From Nesterenkonia muleiensis (GTDB lineage: Bacteria > Actinomycetota > Actinomycetes > Actinomycetales > Micrococcaceae): a DNA stretch of 64,000 bases. The stretch is taken from positions 1 through 64,000 of the forward strand of contig NZ_QWLD01000003.1 in the NCBI RefSeq assembly GCF_003600155.1. Reading direction: 5' to 3'. Numbering within the stretch: the first letter of the stretch is position 1; each line of letters opens with the position of its first letter. Of the stretch, positions 19,873 to 29,012 are shown one piece after another. Both the position numbers and the translations under genes were made by a program. A model generated the notes under the pieces. That model ran no database searches, was not told the origin of the DNA, and saw nothing but the letters and a program-made list of their open reading frames with translations.

Positions 19873-22422
19873 CTATCTTTGCACAGCACTGTGCCGCTCG
19901 GCGGCCAGGGCGACTGCGGCAGTCCGGGCCTCGGAGGCCTCCTCCGCGGTCAGCGTCCGGTCCGCCGCCCGGAAGAGCAGCGCGAAGGCCAGGGACTTCT
20001 TCCCCTCACCGATGCCCTGGCCGGAATAGACGTCGAACAGCTCGATGCTCTCCAGCAGCTCGCCGGCACCCTCCGTCAGTGCCGTCCGCAGATCCCCTGC
20101 GGTCACTGCCTCGTCGACGATCAGCGCCACATCCTGTGTGGTGGGCGGGTAGGTGGAGATGGGTTCGGCGGTCACCTGGTCCGGGGCGGCCTCCAGCAGC
20201 GCGGTGAGATTCAGCTCCATCACCGAGGTGCGCGGCGGAAGGTCGTGATCTTCAACCACCTTCGGGTGCAGCTGACCTGCGTAGCCGACCAGTTGGCCGT
20301 TGATCAGCAGTTGGGCCGTGCGGCCCGGGTGAAACGCCTGGTGAGAGCCTTGAGCCACTGTCAGCTCCACGTTCAGCAGTTCGGCCACGCTCCGGGCCGC
20401 TTCTACGGCGTCGGCCCAGTCCCGCCCCCGGCCCTCAGCGCCCAGCTGGGGGGCAGCCTCTGAGCCGGCCAGCGCCACGGCAACATGCAGCGGCTGCTCC
20501 GGAATCCCAGCCTCCAGCCCATCGATCACCGCATCACCCGGGTATGCGCCGAGTCCCGGGATCTCCGCTGACCCCTGTTGAGTGCCGGGGAGGAACACTG
20601 CACCTGTCTCGAACAGCGCCAGGTCTTTGAACCCACGGGAGACGTTGCGCCGCACCGCATCCAGCAGACCGGGCAGCAGGGTGGTCCGCAGCGTCGGGTA
20701 TTGCGCTGCGATTGGGTTGGCCAGCCTCACCAGCGGCAGCGGGGTCGACGCCTCCGCACGGCCGAACAGCTCATTGGCCTCCACCGAGTAGAACGGGTAG
20801 TTCAGCACCTCGGTGAACCCGGCACCGGCAAGCCCGGAAGACACCGTACGACGACGCCGCTGCTCCGCCGTCAGCCCGCGCCCGGCAGGTGCCACTGGCA
20901 GCCTGGAGGGAATCTGGTCATAGCCGACCAACCGGGCGATCTCCTCCACCAGGGCCTCCGGGATAGTGATGTCCGGCCGCCAGCTGGGCGGGGTGACCAG
21001 CAGGGCTCCGTCCTGCTCGCGGACCTCGGACCCGATGTCGGTCAGCGTCTGGGTGATCTGCTGCAGACCGTAGGGCACCCCGGTGATCCGCTCAGGCAGG
21101 CTGGGGTCCATGGCGATGGGCTCTGGCAGCACCGGTTCGCCGACGTGGGTGGACTCACCGGTGTCGGTGCCACCGGCCAGCTGGACTAGAAGGTCCACCG
21201 CACGCTGGGCGGCCACCGCCTGCAATTGGGTGTCGACTCCGCGCTCGAAGCGCTTAGAGGCCTCCGAGGGAAGCTTGTGCCGGCGTTTGGAACGCGCAAC
21301 GGTGATCGGATCGAAATGGGCGGCCTCGATGACGATGGTGGAGGTGGATTCTGAGACTTCGGTGCTGGCTCCGCCCATCACGCCGGCGATGCCGACGGGA
21401 CCGGACTCATCGGTGATCAGCAGGTCCTCGGGATGAAGCTCACGCTCCTTGCCGTCAAGAGTGGTCAGCTTCTCGCCGTCACCGTTCTCTGATGTCACAG
21501 CGCGGCGAACCCGGATAGGCCCGGTGAGCTTGTCAGCGTCGTAGAAGTGCAGCGGCTGTCCCAGTTCCCACATCACATAATTGGAGATGTCCACTGCCAG
21601 GCTGATCGGCCGCATTCCTGCCAGCCGCAGCCTGGCGGCCATCCATGGCGGGGTCGGTGCAGTGGCATCGATCCCGGTGACGGTGCGGGCGACGAAACTG
21701 TCACAGCCGGGTGTACCGTAGATGGGGGCGTCGTCGTCGAGCTCCACCGGGTATCCGGATGTCGTCCGCTCAGGGAGCTGCACCAGCGAGACCGGATCGG
21801 TGAACTCGGTGCCGGTGGCGTGCGAATACTCCCGTGCCACACCGCGGATGGAGAAGGCATAGCCGCGGTCCGGTGTGACGTTGATCTCTGCCGCGGTGTC
21901 GTAGAGGCCCAGCAGTTCCATGGCATCTGTGCCCGGCTCCGGATCCAGGCCGAGCGTCCCGAGCACCAGAATGCCGGTATGATCCTCGCCGATGCCGAGC
22001 TCCTTGACCGAGGCGATCATCCCGGCCGAAAGGTGGCCGTATGTCTTGCGGGCAGAGATGCGGAAGTCTCCGGGCAGCACGGCACCGGGCAGGGTGACCA
22101 CCACCTTGTCGCCGACCTCGAAGTTATGCGCACCGCAGACCACGCCCTGTACACCTGTGGGGTCGATGCCCTCTCCGGTCAGGGTCTGGGTCTGGCCTTC
22201 GGGCACCACGCGGACCTGGCACCAGTTGATGGTCTTGCCGTTGGACTGGGACTCCGGGACTTTCTCCAGCACCTGGCCGACCACGATCGGGCCGGACAGC
22301 TCTGTGGCGTGGACGTCCTCCTCTTCCAGCCCGACTGTGACCAGCTCGGCCATCAGCTCATCAGCTGTGCCGGTGGCGGGAAACTCGGTGTACTCCCGGA
22401 TCCATGACAATGGGATACGCAT
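19873..22422 (-). CDS. pheT: Phenylalanyl-tRNA synthetase beta chain
   Basis: Large subunit of the alpha2-beta2 enzyme that charges tRNA-Phe, 849 aa. It starts with MRIPLSWIREYTEFP, followed by the EMAP-like tRNA-binding domain (WCQVRVVPEGQ, GVVCGAHNFEVGDKVVV). B3/B4 editing, B5 and the C-terminal anticodon-binding domain (STYPPTTQDVALIVDEAVT) are recognisable. A GGAGG site sits in the end of pheS and the ATG follows 3 nt after its stop, so the two are tightly coupled. Confidence 0.97.
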   Translation of the reverse strand: MRIPLSWIREYTEFPATGTADELMAELVTVGLEEEDVHATELSGPIVVGQVLEKVPESQSNGKTINWCQVRVVPEGQTQTLTGEGIDPTGVQGVVCGAHNFEVGDKVVVTLPGAVLPGDFRISARKTYGHLSAGMIASVKELGIGEDHTGILVLGTLGLDPEPGTDAMELLGLYDTAAEINVTPDRGYAFSIRGVAREYSHATGTEFTDPVSLVQLPERTTSGYPVELDDDAPIYGTPGCDSFVARTVTGIDATAPTPPWMAARLRLAGMRPISLAVDISNYVMWELGQPLHFYDADKLTGPIRVRRAVTSENGDGEKLTTLDGKERELHPEDLLITDESGPVGIAGVMGGASTEVSESTSTIVIEAAHFDPITVARSKRRHKLPSEASKRFERGVDTQLQAVAAQRAVDLLVQLAGGTDTGESTHVGEPVLPEPIAMDPSLPERITGVPYGLQQITQTLTDIGSEVREQDGALLVTPPSWRPDITIPEALVEEIARLVGYDQIPSRLPVAPAGRGLTAEQRRRRTVSSGLAGAGFTEVLNYPFYSVEANELFGRAEASTPLPLVRLANPIAAQYPTLRTTLLPGLLDAVRRNVSRGFKDLALFETGAVFLPGTQQGSAEIPGLGAYPGDAVIDGLEAGIPEQPLHVAVALAGSEAAPQLGAEGRGRDWADAVEAARSVAELLNVELTVAQGSHQAFHPGRTAQLLINGQLVGYAGQLHPKVVEDHDLPPRTSVMELNLTALLEAAPDQVTAEPISTYPPTTQDVALIVDEAVTAGDLRTALTEGAGELLESIELFDVYSGQGIGEGKKSLAFALLFRAADRTLTAEEASEARTAAVALAAERHSAVQR

Positions 22423-22425
22423 GCC

Positions 22426-23481
22426 TCAGACCTCCTGTCCGAATCGCTGGCTGAAGCGGATATCGCCTTCGATCATGTCGCGCATATCGGGGACCCCATT
22501 GCGGAACATCAAGGTGCGCTCCACGCCCATGCCGAAGGCGAACCCGGTGTACTCGGGATCCTTGATCCCGGCGGCGGCGAGCACATTGGGGTGAACCATG
22601 CCGCAGCCTCCCCATTCGACCCACTGCGGACCGCCCTTGGCCTGCGGGTGCCAGACGTCCATCTCGGCACTGGGCTCGGTGAAGGGGAAGTAGCTGGGGC
22701 GCAGCCGGATGGCCACCTCGGGACCGAACATCGCCCGGGCGAAGTGCTCCAGGGTGCCCTTGAGGTCAGCCATGGTCAGCCCCTTGTCCACCGCCAGGCC
22801 CTCGAACTGGTGGAAGACCGGGGTGTGAGTGGCGTCCAGCTCGTCGGTGCGGAAGGTCTTGCCGGGGCAGAGCACATAGACCGGCAGCTGGCGGGTCAGC
22901 AGCGAGCGGACCTGCACCGGGGAGGTCTGGGTGCGCAGCACCAGATGGGAGTCCCGCGGTTCCACATAGAAGGTGTCCTGCATCTCACGTGCGGGGTGGT
23001 CGGGGTCGAAGTTCAGCGCATCGAAGTTGAACCACTCGGATTCCAGCTCGGGGCCTTCGGCGATCTCCCAGCCCATGGCGGTGAAGACATCGGCGACCCG
23101 CTCCTGGAGCACATTGAGCGGATGCCGGGCCCCCACAGAACGACGCCGCGGCGCCGCGGTGACGTCCACCGCCTCCTCCACCAGGACGCGGGCGGCATGT
23201 TCGGCCTCCAGCACCTCGGCACGGGCGGCCAGCGCCTTCTGGATCCGGCCCCGGGCAGTGCCCAGCAGTTTGCCGGCCTCCTTCTTCTGCCCCTTGTCCA
23301 GGTCTTTGATCTGGCGGTTGGCCAGCACCACCGGCGCCTTGTCCCCGGTGTGGGAGAGCCGGGCCGCTTTGAGCTGCTCAAGGTCAGCTGCGGAGTCGAA
23401 CGCGGCAAGAGCCTCGGCGACGCACTGCCCGATGGCAGCCTCGTCGAGAGGATGAGGTGCGGTTGCGTGCTGGTCGGACAT
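22426..23481 (-). CDS. pheS: Phenylalanyl-tRNA synthetase alpha chain
   Basis: Catalytic class II subunit of 351 aa. An N-terminal coiled coil is followed by the class II motifs: HPLNVLQERVADVFTAMGWE, FDALNFDPDHPAREMQDTFY (motif 2 region) and GMGVERTLMFRNGVPDMRDM (motif 3). The start MSDQHATAPHPLDE at 23481 is chosen on family length; the frame is open upstream in non-homologous sequence. A small hairpin (GGGCC-GAAAA-GGCCC, 23528-23542) lies in its leader. No T-box was seen. Confidence 0.96.
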   Translation of the reverse strand: MSDQHATAPHPLDEAAIGQCVAEALAAFDSAADLEQLKAARLSHTGDKAPVVLANRQIKDLDKGQKKEAGKLLGTARGRIQKALAARAEVLEAEHAARVLVEEAVDVTAAPRRRSVGARHPLNVLQERVADVFTAMGWEIAEGPELESEWFNFDALNFDPDHPAREMQDTFYVEPRDSHLVLRTQTSPVQVRSLLTRQLPVYVLCPGKTFRTDELDATHTPVFHQFEGLAVDKGLTMADLKGTLEHFARAMFGPEVAIRLRPSYFPFTEPSAEMDVWHPQAKGGPQWVEWGGCGMVHPNVLAAAGIKDPEYTGFAFGMGVERTLMFRNGVPDMRDMIEGDIRFSQRFGQEV

Positions 23482-23655
23482 GCTGCTCCATGCTCTGAAA
23501 CGGACGGTGTGCTGAATCGATAACTGTGGGCCGAAAAGGCCCTGCGACAGTTTATGCCGATAAAGTCCGCGATGCAGACTCGATGACGCAGTGATCAAGC
23601 TCACGGTGATACGTTGCTGGCAGTCCCCCTCGACACAGCACCAGGAGGCCCTCAC

Positions 23656-25035
23656 ATGTCATCTGAAGAACTCACGTCCGTTCTCCCCGAGGGACGCGTA
23701 GTGACCGATCCGGCCACTATGGACGGCTACCGCTGGGACCGGGCCAATGACCCCGAGGCCGGCACGCCGCTTGCGGTGGTCCGTGCCGAGTCCACCGAGG
23801 ACGTGCAGGCCACAGTGCGCTTCGCCGCCGAGCGCGGGATCCCGGTGGTGCCTCGTGGAGCAGGCTCAGGGCTCTCCGGGGGGTCCACTGCGGTGGCCGG
23901 CGGCATCGTGCTGTCCATGGAACGGATGCGCCAGATCCAGGTCGATCCGCTGACCCGTACCGCGGTGGTCCAGCCTGGAGCGTTCAACGCCGAGGTCAAA
24001 GCAGCGGCCGGTGAGCACGGATTGTGGTACCCGCCTGATCCGTCGTCGTTCGAGATCTGCTCGATCGGGGGCAATATCGCCACCAATGCCGGCGGGCTGT
24101 GCTGTGTGAAGTACGGAGTGACCACCGACTACGTATTGGGGCTGGAGGTGGTGCTGGCCGATGGGCGTGCGGTGCGGCTGGGGGGTCCTCGGCTGAAGGA
24201 CGTGGCGGGCCTGGACCTGACGAAACTCTTCATCGGCTCCGAGGGGACCCTGGGTGTGGTCACCGAGATCACCCTCCGGCTCATCCCGACTCAGCGTCCG
24301 CCGACCACCCTGGTGGCCACCTTCAAGACCCTGGATGACTCCACCAAGGCGGTCCTGGCCATCTCTTCCTCCATGCGGCCCTCCATGCTGGAGTTCATGG
24401 ACAATCCGACCATCAACGCGGTGGAGGACGCCACCAAGATGGGACTGGACCGGGACGCGGCGGCAATGCTGGTCATCCAGTCTGATGAGCCCGCGGAGTT
24501 CGCCACCAAGGAGATCGAGCTGATCGAAGGACTCTGCTACCAGCACAACGCCGAGGAGGTCTTCTACACCGCCGACCCCGATGAGGGTAAGGCCTTCGTG
24601 GTGGCCCGCCGCATGGCCATCCCCGCAGTGGAGCAGAAGGGCTCGCTGCTGCTGGAGGACGTCGGCGTCCCGCTGCCCCGGCTCGGCGACCTGGTGCGCG
24701 GCATCGAGGCGATCTCCCAGAACCGAGATATCGTCATCGCTCTGATCGCCCATGCCGGCGACGGCAACACCCACCCGCTGCTGGTCTTCGACCCCTCTGA
24801 CGAGGACCAGAAGCAGCGCGCCCACACCGCCTACGGTGAGGTGATGGACCTGGCCATCGAGCTCGGCGGAACCATCACCGGCGAGCACGGCGTCGGACGT
24901 CTGAAACGACCCTGGTTGGCCGACTACATCGGCGAAGACGCCCTGGACCTCAACCACCGGATCAAGAGGGCCCTGGACCCTGGGAATATCCTCAACCCTG
25001 GTGCTGTACTGGATCCGGTAGCCCTGCAAACCTGA
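23656..25035 (+). CDS. FAD-binding oxidase, GlcD/D-lactate dehydrogenase type
   Basis: FAD-linked 2-hydroxyacid dehydrogenase of 459 aa (glycolate oxidase GlcD / D-lactate dehydrogenase family). The PP-loop VVPRGAGSGLSGGSTAVAGG and ICSIGGNIATNAGGLCCVKY bind FAD. The C-terminal half has IALIAHAGDGNTHPLLVFDP and GTITGEHGVGRLKRPWL, with the metal/substrate His and Glu. GGAGG lies 8 nt before the ATG. As the first gene of a run with etfBA, a cytochrome b and a lactate permease, its substrate is probably D-lactate or another 2-hydroxyacid and its acceptor ETF (inferred). Confidence 0.92.
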   Translation: MSSEELTSVLPEGRVVTDPATMDGYRWDRANDPEAGTPLAVVRAESTEDVQATVRFAAERGIPVVPRGAGSGLSGGSTAVAGGIVLSMERMRQIQVDPLTRTAVVQPGAFNAEVKAAAGEHGLWYPPDPSSFEICSIGGNIATNAGGLCCVKYGVTTDYVLGLEVVLADGRAVRLGGPRLKDVAGLDLTKLFIGSEGTLGVVTEITLRLIPTQRPPTTLVATFKTLDDSTKAVLAISSSMRPSMLEFMDNPTINAVEDATKMGLDRDAAAMLVIQSDEPAEFATKEIELIEGLCYQHNAEEVFYTADPDEGKAFVVARRMAIPAVEQKGSLLLEDVGVPLPRLGDLVRGIEAISQNRDIVIALIAHAGDGNTHPLLVFDPSDEDQKQRAHTAYGEVMDLAIELGGTITGEHGVGRLKRPWLADYIGEDALDLNHRIKRALDPGNILNPGAVLDPVALQT

Positions 25036-25047
25036 AGCGAGAGAGCT

Positions 25048-25476
25048 ATGTCTGACTACACCACCATCCCCGCCATCACCTACACCAAGGCTGCCGAGGC
25101 AGTCAGACTGACCATCGAGATCGGCGCTGACCGCGGGCTGGCCCTCTGCGCCGCAGTGGTGGACCCCGCGCTGGGCTTGGTGGCCTACGGCCGCGCTGAC
25201 GGGCTGACCCCGCACAGCGTGGAGACCTCCCGGCGCAAGGCCAACACGGCAGCTTCGACCCGCAAGCCCTCCGCCTCGGTCCCCGCCGAGCTGGCCGATG
25301 CGATGGAGAACGGCACCGGCGGACTGCTGACCCGCATCCCCGGCGGAGTCCCGCTAGTATTCGGTGGTGTGCTGGTCGGCGGACTGGGCGTGGCTGGCGG
25401 TCCGCCGGTCAAAGATGCCGAGGTCGCCGCTGCCGTACTCGATGCCCTGGGTGCAGATCCGATCGGAGATGTGTGA
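25048..25476 (+). CDS. GlcG/HbpS family protein
   Basis: A 142-aa protein of the HbpS/GlcG (DUF336) family: AEAVRLTIEIGADRGLALCA, VVDPALGLVAYGRADG, GGVPLVFGGVLVGGLGVAGG. Members bind haem or flank glycolate/propanediol genes, but their biochemical role is poorly defined. It starts 12 nt after the FAD oxidase and its stop overlaps the etfB ATG (TGATG). It probably works with the oxidase. No signal peptide is seen, so it is likely cytoplasmic. Confidence 0.85.
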   Translation: MSDYTTIPAITYTKAAEAVRLTIEIGADRGLALCAAVVDPALGLVAYGRADGLTPHSVETSRRKANTAASTRKPSASVPAELADAMENGTGGLLTRIPGGVPLVFGGVLVGGLGVAGGPPVKDAEVAAAVLDALGADPIGDV

Positions 25477-26249
25477 TGAAGATTGTGGTGTTGGTCAAGG
25501 AGGTTCCTGATTCGTATGGGGAGCGGAAGCTTAACCTGACCACTGGCCTGGCTGAGCGTGAGGCCAGTGAGAAGGTGCTGGATGAGATTACCGGCCGGGC
25601 GGTGGAGGTTGCTGTGTCGTATGCCGAATCTGCCCAGGAGGCGGAGGTGGCCCTGCTTGCGGTGGGTCCGGCCTCTGCTGAGGCGACGTTGCGTAAGACC
25701 CTGGCGATGGGTGGTGACTCGGCTCATCATGTGGTGGATGAGGGTCTGGCTGGTGCTGATCTGACCCTGACTGCTGAGGTGATCGCGGCGGCTCTGGAGC
25801 GTATCGGGTTTGATCTGGTGATCGCTGGAGATGTCTCTTCTGACGGCACCGGCGGGCTGATTCCCACCATGGTGGCCCAGCGGCTGGGAACCGCTCATGC
25901 CACCAGCTTGGATGCTGTGGAGATCACCGACTCGGCAGTCGCAGGGGAACGTGCGGCCTACGGGGGTACGGTGAGGGTTCAGGCGCCATTGCCTGCAGTG
26001 GTCTCGGTCACCGAACGGCTGCCCGACCCTCGGTTTCCGGGGTTCAAGGGCATCATGTCGGCGAAGAAGAAGCCATTGGAGACCTACACCCTGGCAGACC
26101 TGGGAGTCGAGGCTGAAGCTGATGTGCCGCGCTCGATCATGCTCTCCGTCTCTGAGACCCCTGCCCGGATGTCCGGGGAGAAGATCACTGATGACGGCGA
26201 TGCCGGCACCAGATTGGCCGAGTACCTGATCCAGAGGAGGCTGGTGTGA
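25476..26249 (+). CDS. etfB: Electron transfer flavoprotein beta subunit
   Basis: AMP/FAD-associated subunit of ETF, 257 aa. It starts MKIVVLVKEVPDSYGERKLN. LVIAGDVSSDGTGGLIPTMV and RFPGFKGIMSAKKKPLETYT match canonical actinobacterial ETF rather than bifurcating types. The ATG overlaps the preceding stop; a GTG one codon upstream is possible. The first 600 nt use more T-ending codons than the neighbours. ETF here probably takes electrons from the GlcD-type oxidase; a general acyl-CoA dehydrogenase role cannot be excluded. Confidence 0.95.
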   Translation: MKIVVLVKEVPDSYGERKLNLTTGLAEREASEKVLDEITGRAVEVAVSYAESAQEAEVALLAVGPASAEATLRKTLAMGGDSAHHVVDEGLAGADLTLTAEVIAAALERIGFDLVIAGDVSSDGTGGLIPTMVAQRLGTAHATSLDAVEITDSAVAGERAAYGGTVRVQAPLPAVVSVTERLPDPRFPGFKGIMSAKKKPLETYTLADLGVEAEADVPRSIMLSVSETPARMSGEKITDDGDAGTRLAEYLIQRRLV

Positions 26250-27274
26250 CCATGGTTGAGCAGAACACCCCTGAACGAAACACCTCTGAACCGAACATTC
26301 TGGTTTTCCTGCCTGTGCTGCCCTCCGGTGAGCTTCTCGGCTCTGCTGCTGAGCTGCTGGGGGCGGCATCTGCATTGGGCACACCGGTCGGCGTGATCCT
26401 CGCGCCTGCGGGGAAGGGCCACGCCGCTGCCGAGGCTGCTGGGCAATGCGGTGCTGCGCGGGTCTTCACCGCCGAGCACAAGGTGACGGGCTCATTGTTG
26501 ACTACCCCCTACCTTGAGGTGGTGGCCGCTGCCTGGGAGGCGACCGGCCCTGAGGCGGTGCTGGTGCCCAACGATGTTGACGGGCGCGATATCGCCGCCC
26601 TGCTGTCGGTGCGGACCGGGTCGGCGATTGCCTCTGACGTAGTCGGGGTGCACCGGGATGAAGAGGGCGTGGTGGCTCACCACTCGGTCTACGGGTCCGG
26701 ATACACCACCGAATCCGCTCCTACTCATGGCACGTTGATCATCACCCTGCGCGAAGGGGCTGTCGATGACCGGGCACCGGCGGCTGAGCCAGTTGTCGAA
26801 ACCCTGGAGCTCAATGGTGCAGGGCTGGATGAGCCGCCGGGGACAGCGGCTTCGATCACCGAGTTCACCGAATCAGTGGAGGCCTCCACCCGCCCGGATC
26901 TGCGCGGAGCCAAAACCGTGGTCTCCGGGGGCCGGGGCCTGGGGTCCAAGGAGGGCTTCGAACTGGCAGGGCAGCTGGCTGATGAGCTCGGTGCTGGCCT
27001 GGGAGCCTCACGTGCGGCGGTGGATGCCGGTTATGCCGCCCACTCCCTGCAGGTGGGCCAGACCGGGGTGACAGTGACCCCGGACCTCTACATCGCCTTG
27101 GGAATCTCAGGAGCGGTCCAGCACCAAGCCGGGATGCAGACCGCTAAGACGATTGTGGCGGTCAATAAGGACCCCGAAGCGCCCATCTTCGACATCGCTG
27201 ATTTCGGCATTGTCGGTGATGCCTTCGAGGTGGTGCCCCAGCTGATCGAGACTCTCAGGGCCAAGGGTCAGTGA
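26246..27274 (+). CDS. etfA: Electron transfer flavoprotein alpha subunit
   Basis: FAD-binding ETF subunit of 342 aa. The C-terminal FAD domain shows AKTVVSGGRGLGSKEGFELA, then YAAHSLQVGQTGVTVTPDLY and ALGISGAVQHQAGMQTAKTI. There is no extra ferredoxin domain, unlike the bifurcating lactate dehydrogenase complex of acetogens. The GTG start overlaps the etfB stop and the gene's own stop overlaps the cytochrome b start (GTGA). This indicates a strictly coupled operon. Confidence 0.95.
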   Translation: MTMVEQNTPERNTSEPNILVFLPVLPSGELLGSAAELLGAASALGTPVGVILAPAGKGHAAAEAAGQCGAARVFTAEHKVTGSLLTTPYLEVVAAAWEATGPEAVLVPNDVDGRDIAALLSVRTGSAIASDVVGVHRDEEGVVAHHSVYGSGYTTESAPTHGTLIITLREGAVDDRAPAAEPVVETLELNGAGLDEPPGTAASITEFTESVEASTRPDLRGAKTVVSGGRGLGSKEGFELAGQLADELGAGLGASRAAVDAGYAAHSLQVGQTGVTVTPDLYIALGISGAVQHQAGMQTAKTIVAVNKDPEAPIFDIADFGIVGDAFEVVPQLIETLRAKGQ

Positions 27275-28860
27275 CAACGGATCCTGGGCACCGGCGCCGC
27301 GGGCTTCCTCGCACCGAGGAAGAGGCCACAGCGCAGCCAGCCGCGCCGGAACCCACACCAGCACCAGAGCCCACGGCCTCTGGCCCCACACCGCATCGCA
27401 GGCGAGGCCTGCCGAGAACTGAGGCCGAAGCCCAGGCCCGTGCCGCGGAACCCCCTCCAGCAGCCCCCGCCCCCGCTGTCAACGAGTCACCTGCTGCCCC
27501 GGACACATCGGCACCTGCCGAGCAGGAGGTGGCCGCTGCCGAAGCTTCGCACCCCGCCGCTACTGTGGGGCTTCCTCCGCATAAGCCCGGCAGACGCCGT
27601 GGTCTGCCACGCACTGAGGCCGAGGCGCGAGCCCGCAAAGCTGCAGCGGGCAAGCCTGCCGCTGCGCCCACATCGGCACCGGAGGCCAAGCCCGGGCTGA
27701 AACCGGGCCGCCGCACCGGGCTGAGCAGCACCCCTGCCCCGGCATCGGCCACAAAGTCTCCACCGGCAGGGCGCCGTACCGGCCTCGGCGGCACACCCGC
27801 ACCCCAGCCCGCTCCCGCCCCACCTGAGCAGCCCAAACAGTCCAACACTGAGGAACCCGTCCCTGAGAAGCTCGCCTCCGGCACCCCGGCGCCTGCTGAG
27901 ACCAAGCAGGGTGCCGGCAGCAGCGTCACCCCTGCTGCGGAACCCACACGCGAACCGGTCAGGGCCTTTGCCGGACGCACCCCCACACAGTGGGCCGTAC
28001 TGGCCGCAGCGGCAGTGGGCGTCGTCGTAGTGCTGGCTGCGGTGCTGGTGCTGGGCTCCAGATGGCTCTTAGGCACCCAGGCCGGCACCAGCTTCCTGGC
28101 CGACTACCCCGGTCAGTACGCCCAGCCCGGTGCCCCCAGCGGCTATCCGTGGTGGTTGAACTGGGCTCATTTCTTCAACATGTTCCTGATGGTGCTGGTC
28201 ATCAAAACCGGCATCCAGATCCGCGGTGAGACCCGGCCAGCAGCCTACTGGACCCCCAGGTGGAACCCGAAGCGCAAGATCAGCCTCACCATCTGGACCC
28301 ACCAGGTGCTGGATCTGCTGTGGGTGCTCAACGGCATCATCTTCGTGGTGCTACTCATTGCCACCGGGTACTGGCGACGGGTGGTGCCCACCAGCTGGGA
28401 CGTCTTCCCCAACGCGATCTCAGCCGGACTGCAGTACGCCTCCCTGGACTGGCCGACCACCGGGGACTGGGCCCACTACAACAGCCTCCAGGAGCTGGCC
28501 TACTTCACCACCATCTTCATCGCCGCCCCCCTGGCCATCGCCACAGGAATCAGAATGTCTGGACTCTGGCCTGCGAACAATCACACATTGAACAAGGCGT
28601 TTCCTCTCGAGCTAGCCCGGGCGGTGCATTTCCCGGTGATGATCTATTTCGTGGTTTTCATCGCCGTACATGTGATCCTGGTCTTCGCTACCGGGGCTCT
28701 GCGCAACCTCAATCAGATCTACACCGGCCAAGATGTCACCAACTGGACCGGGTTCTGGCTCTTCACCCTCTCCCTGGCCGTCATCATCGCCGCGGTCTTC
28801 GCCACCCGCGCGGTCATCATCGCCCCCATCGCCGCCCTCTTCGGGAAAGTGGGGCGATAG
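27271..28860 (+). CDS. Membrane cytochrome b-type protein with repetitive Pro/Ala-rich N-terminal tail
   Basis: A 529-aa protein in two parts. Residues 1-235 are a Pro/Ala-rich tail with five basic repeats at R8, R43, R108 (RRRGLPRTE followed by an acidic Ala-rich stretch), R147 and R168 (GRRTGL). The tail is followed by a transmembrane helix (241-262) and a cytochrome b561/b6-like domain with several more helices. Membrane-placed His residues suitable as haem ligands are H300, H344, H453 and H467. Fifth in the operon after etfBA, it could pass electrons from ETF to the quinone pool in place of ETF:quinone oxidoreductase (inferred). The GTG start overlaps the etfA stop. Confidence 0.85.
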   Translation: MTTDPGHRRRGLPRTEEEATAQPAAPEPTPAPEPTASGPTPHRRRGLPRTEAEAQARAAEPPPAAPAPAVNESPAAPDTSAPAEQEVAAAEASHPAATVGLPPHKPGRRRGLPRTEAEARARKAAAGKPAAAPTSAPEAKPGLKPGRRTGLSSTPAPASATKSPPAGRRTGLGGTPAPQPAPAPPEQPKQSNTEEPVPEKLASGTPAPAETKQGAGSSVTPAAEPTREPVRAFAGRTPTQWAVLAAAAVGVVVVLAAVLVLGSRWLLGTQAGTSFLADYPGQYAQPGAPSGYPWWLNWAHFFNMFLMVLVIKTGIQIRGETRPAAYWTPRWNPKRKISLTIWTHQVLDLLWVLNGIIFVVLLIATGYWRRVVPTSWDVFPNAISAGLQYASLDWPTTGDWAHYNSLQELAYFTTIFIAAPLAIATGIRMSGLWPANNHTLNKAFPLELARAVHFPVMIYFVVFIAVHVILVFATGALRNLNQIYTGQDVTNWTGFWLFTLSLAVIIAAVFATRAVIIAPIAALFGKVGR

Positions 28861-28887
28861 CCACTGCGCCGGTAGGAGTGATCGCGT

Positions 28888-28904
28888 AGTCCGTATCCCG
28901 GACT
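28888..28904. promoter_or_regulatory. 17-bp inverted repeat before lactate permease
   Basis: AGTCCG-TATCC-CGGACT is a perfect inverted repeat in the gap between the cytochrome b gene and the permease. A second hairpin, CACACTG-CTTT-CAGTGTG (28933-28950), follows. The first is operator-like; the second could be an RNA hairpin. No T-run follows either. Confidence 0.35.
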
Positions 28905-29012
28905 GTCCCTATCCGGTGAAAGTGCTGTATGTCACACTGCTTTCAGTGTGCCGGAGTCACGACCCTGTCCCGACTCAATGATGAGTTCGCACCGCGAAAG
29001 GACGTTATCAGC

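Noticed and set aside
23482-23655. T-box or attenuator before pheS
   Set aside because: No T-box core sequence, Phe-rich leader peptide or terminator with a T-run was found; only a 5-bp hairpin is present.
25476-27274. ETF as an electron-bifurcating type
   Set aside because: etfA has no ferredoxin domain and the etfB motifs (DVSSDGTGGLIPTMV) fit ordinary actinobacterial ETF.
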